Below, piece after piece: positions 4,848 through 5,050 of a stretch of 5,050 nucleotides of DNA (positions are counted from its first letter, which is position 1; every line of letters starts with the position of its first letter). The notes below the pieces were generated by a model. It ran no database searches, was not told the DNA's origin, and saw nothing but the letters and a program-made list of their open reading frames with translations. Where the stretch lies: contig JAAHIA010000366.1 of assembly GCA_010671975.1 (NCBI GenBank), positions 1-5,050 on the forward strand, given 5' to 3'. Origin of the DNA: Leptolyngbya sp. SIO4C1. GTDB lineage: Bacteria > Cyanobacteriota > Cyanobacteriia > Phormidesmidales > Phormidesmidaceae. The translations under genes were made by a program, and so were the position numbers.

Positions 4848-5050
4848 ATGCCCCTGTTTTCTACTCCGCTGGCTCGACGGCAGGTTGAGGTCTTAATGCA
4901 GCCGGCTTTGATTCGCATTATCGATAATATCCGCAAGCAGCTCGATGTCTCTAACTGGAAAGGCCAGTACGAGGACAAGATCGTTTGGCCTGACAGCGCG
5001 ACCGAGGCCCAGCAGCAGCAGTACCTCAAGCTGCTGCTGCAGCTTGAGGA
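4848..5050 (+). CDS. Unidentified protein, N-terminal part only
   Basis: An open frame starts at ATG 4848 with MPLFSTPLARRQVEVLMQPA and runs 67 codons off the window without a stop. The visible part appears helical and soluble: RRQVEVLMQPALIRIIDNIRKQLD (10-33), then SNWKGQYEDKIVWPD, then a glutamine/leucine-rich helix from about residue 56. It resembles, from memory, a cyanobacterial conserved hypothetical protein that starts with a similar IRIIDNIRKQL helix, but I cannot name a family or function. It lies 48 bases after the kinase in the same direction, so it may share the transcript, though no Shine-Dalgarno site precedes the ATG. The visible part has no response-regulator features. The opposing minus-strand frame at 4796-5029 has no family signature, which supports this strand as the coding one. 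Confidence 0.7.
   Translation, partial: MPLFSTPLARRQVEVLMQPALIRIIDNIRKQLDVSNWKGQYEDKIVWPDSATEAQQQQYLKLLLQLE

Noticed and set aside
4796..5029. Minus-strand 77-codon frame
   Set aside because: Antisense to the start of the 4848 gene, Cys/Ser-rich with no domain pattern; the plus frame looks more protein-like.
5024..5049. Perfect 10-base inverted repeat with a 6-base loop and CAG/CTG runs at the right edge
   Set aside because: It lies inside the 4848 reading frame and is explained by repeated Gln (CAG) and Leu (CTG/CTC) codons; no T run follows in the window.
1..5050. CRISPR arrays, insertion sequences, rRNA genes
   Set aside because: No regularly spaced long repeats, transposase motifs or rRNA sequence seen on either strand.

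Overview
The window looks like cyanobacterial chromosome. It carries a chlI gene for chlorophyll synthesis, an ethylene-receptor-type histidine kinase of a kind known from cyanobacteria and plants, and small proteins whose sequences resemble cyanobacteria-restricted families. The cyanobacterial HIP1 palindrome GCGATCGC occurs seven times between 1447 and 4567. The genus cannot be fixed from the sequence; a filamentous Leptolyngbya-like lineage is only a guess.

Region 1-741 looks accessory. Two short XRE-type helix-turn-helix genes lie in tandem on the minus strand (295-525 and 1-286). They sit behind an AT-rich upstream region packed with palindromes sharing an AAG/CTT half-site, which looks like an autoregulatory operator cluster. 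The downstream XRE copy loses similarity to its family near position 125. Exactly there a 25-base stretch (105-129, minus) can be folded as a tRNA T-arm plus 3' acceptor strand. Beyond it lies G+C-rich, inverted-repeat-rich DNA. This could be a recombination junction or tRNA-derived attachment site.

Region 742-1851 holds three small genes. A conserved small protein (742-981, plus) converges on a periplasmic Cu/Zn superoxide dismutase gene (978-1508, minus), and their stop codons overlap. sodC is divergent from a 73-residue unknown acidic protein (1630-1851, plus).

Region 1918-3498 is a compact pair: chlI (Mg-chelatase ATPase subunit, GTG start) followed 6 bases later by ruvC (Holliday-junction resolvase, TTG start). 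The ruvC ribosome-binding site overlaps the chlI stop codon, suggesting co-transcription and coupling.

Region 3499-5050 contains a probable promoter, a strong Shine-Dalgarno site and a 399-residue membrane histidine kinase. Its N-terminus is an ethylene-binding domain with all seven key ligand and copper residues aligned to plant ETR1 at a constant offset of 10. Unlike the better known Synechocystis receptor, it has no PAS, GAF or phytochrome region between sensor and kinase, and no response regulator follows within the window. The last gene (from 4848, plus) is cut by the window edge and belongs to no family I can name. The most notable item is the minimal ethylene-receptor kinase; the most puzzling is the XRE / tRNA-like / structured junction at the left end.
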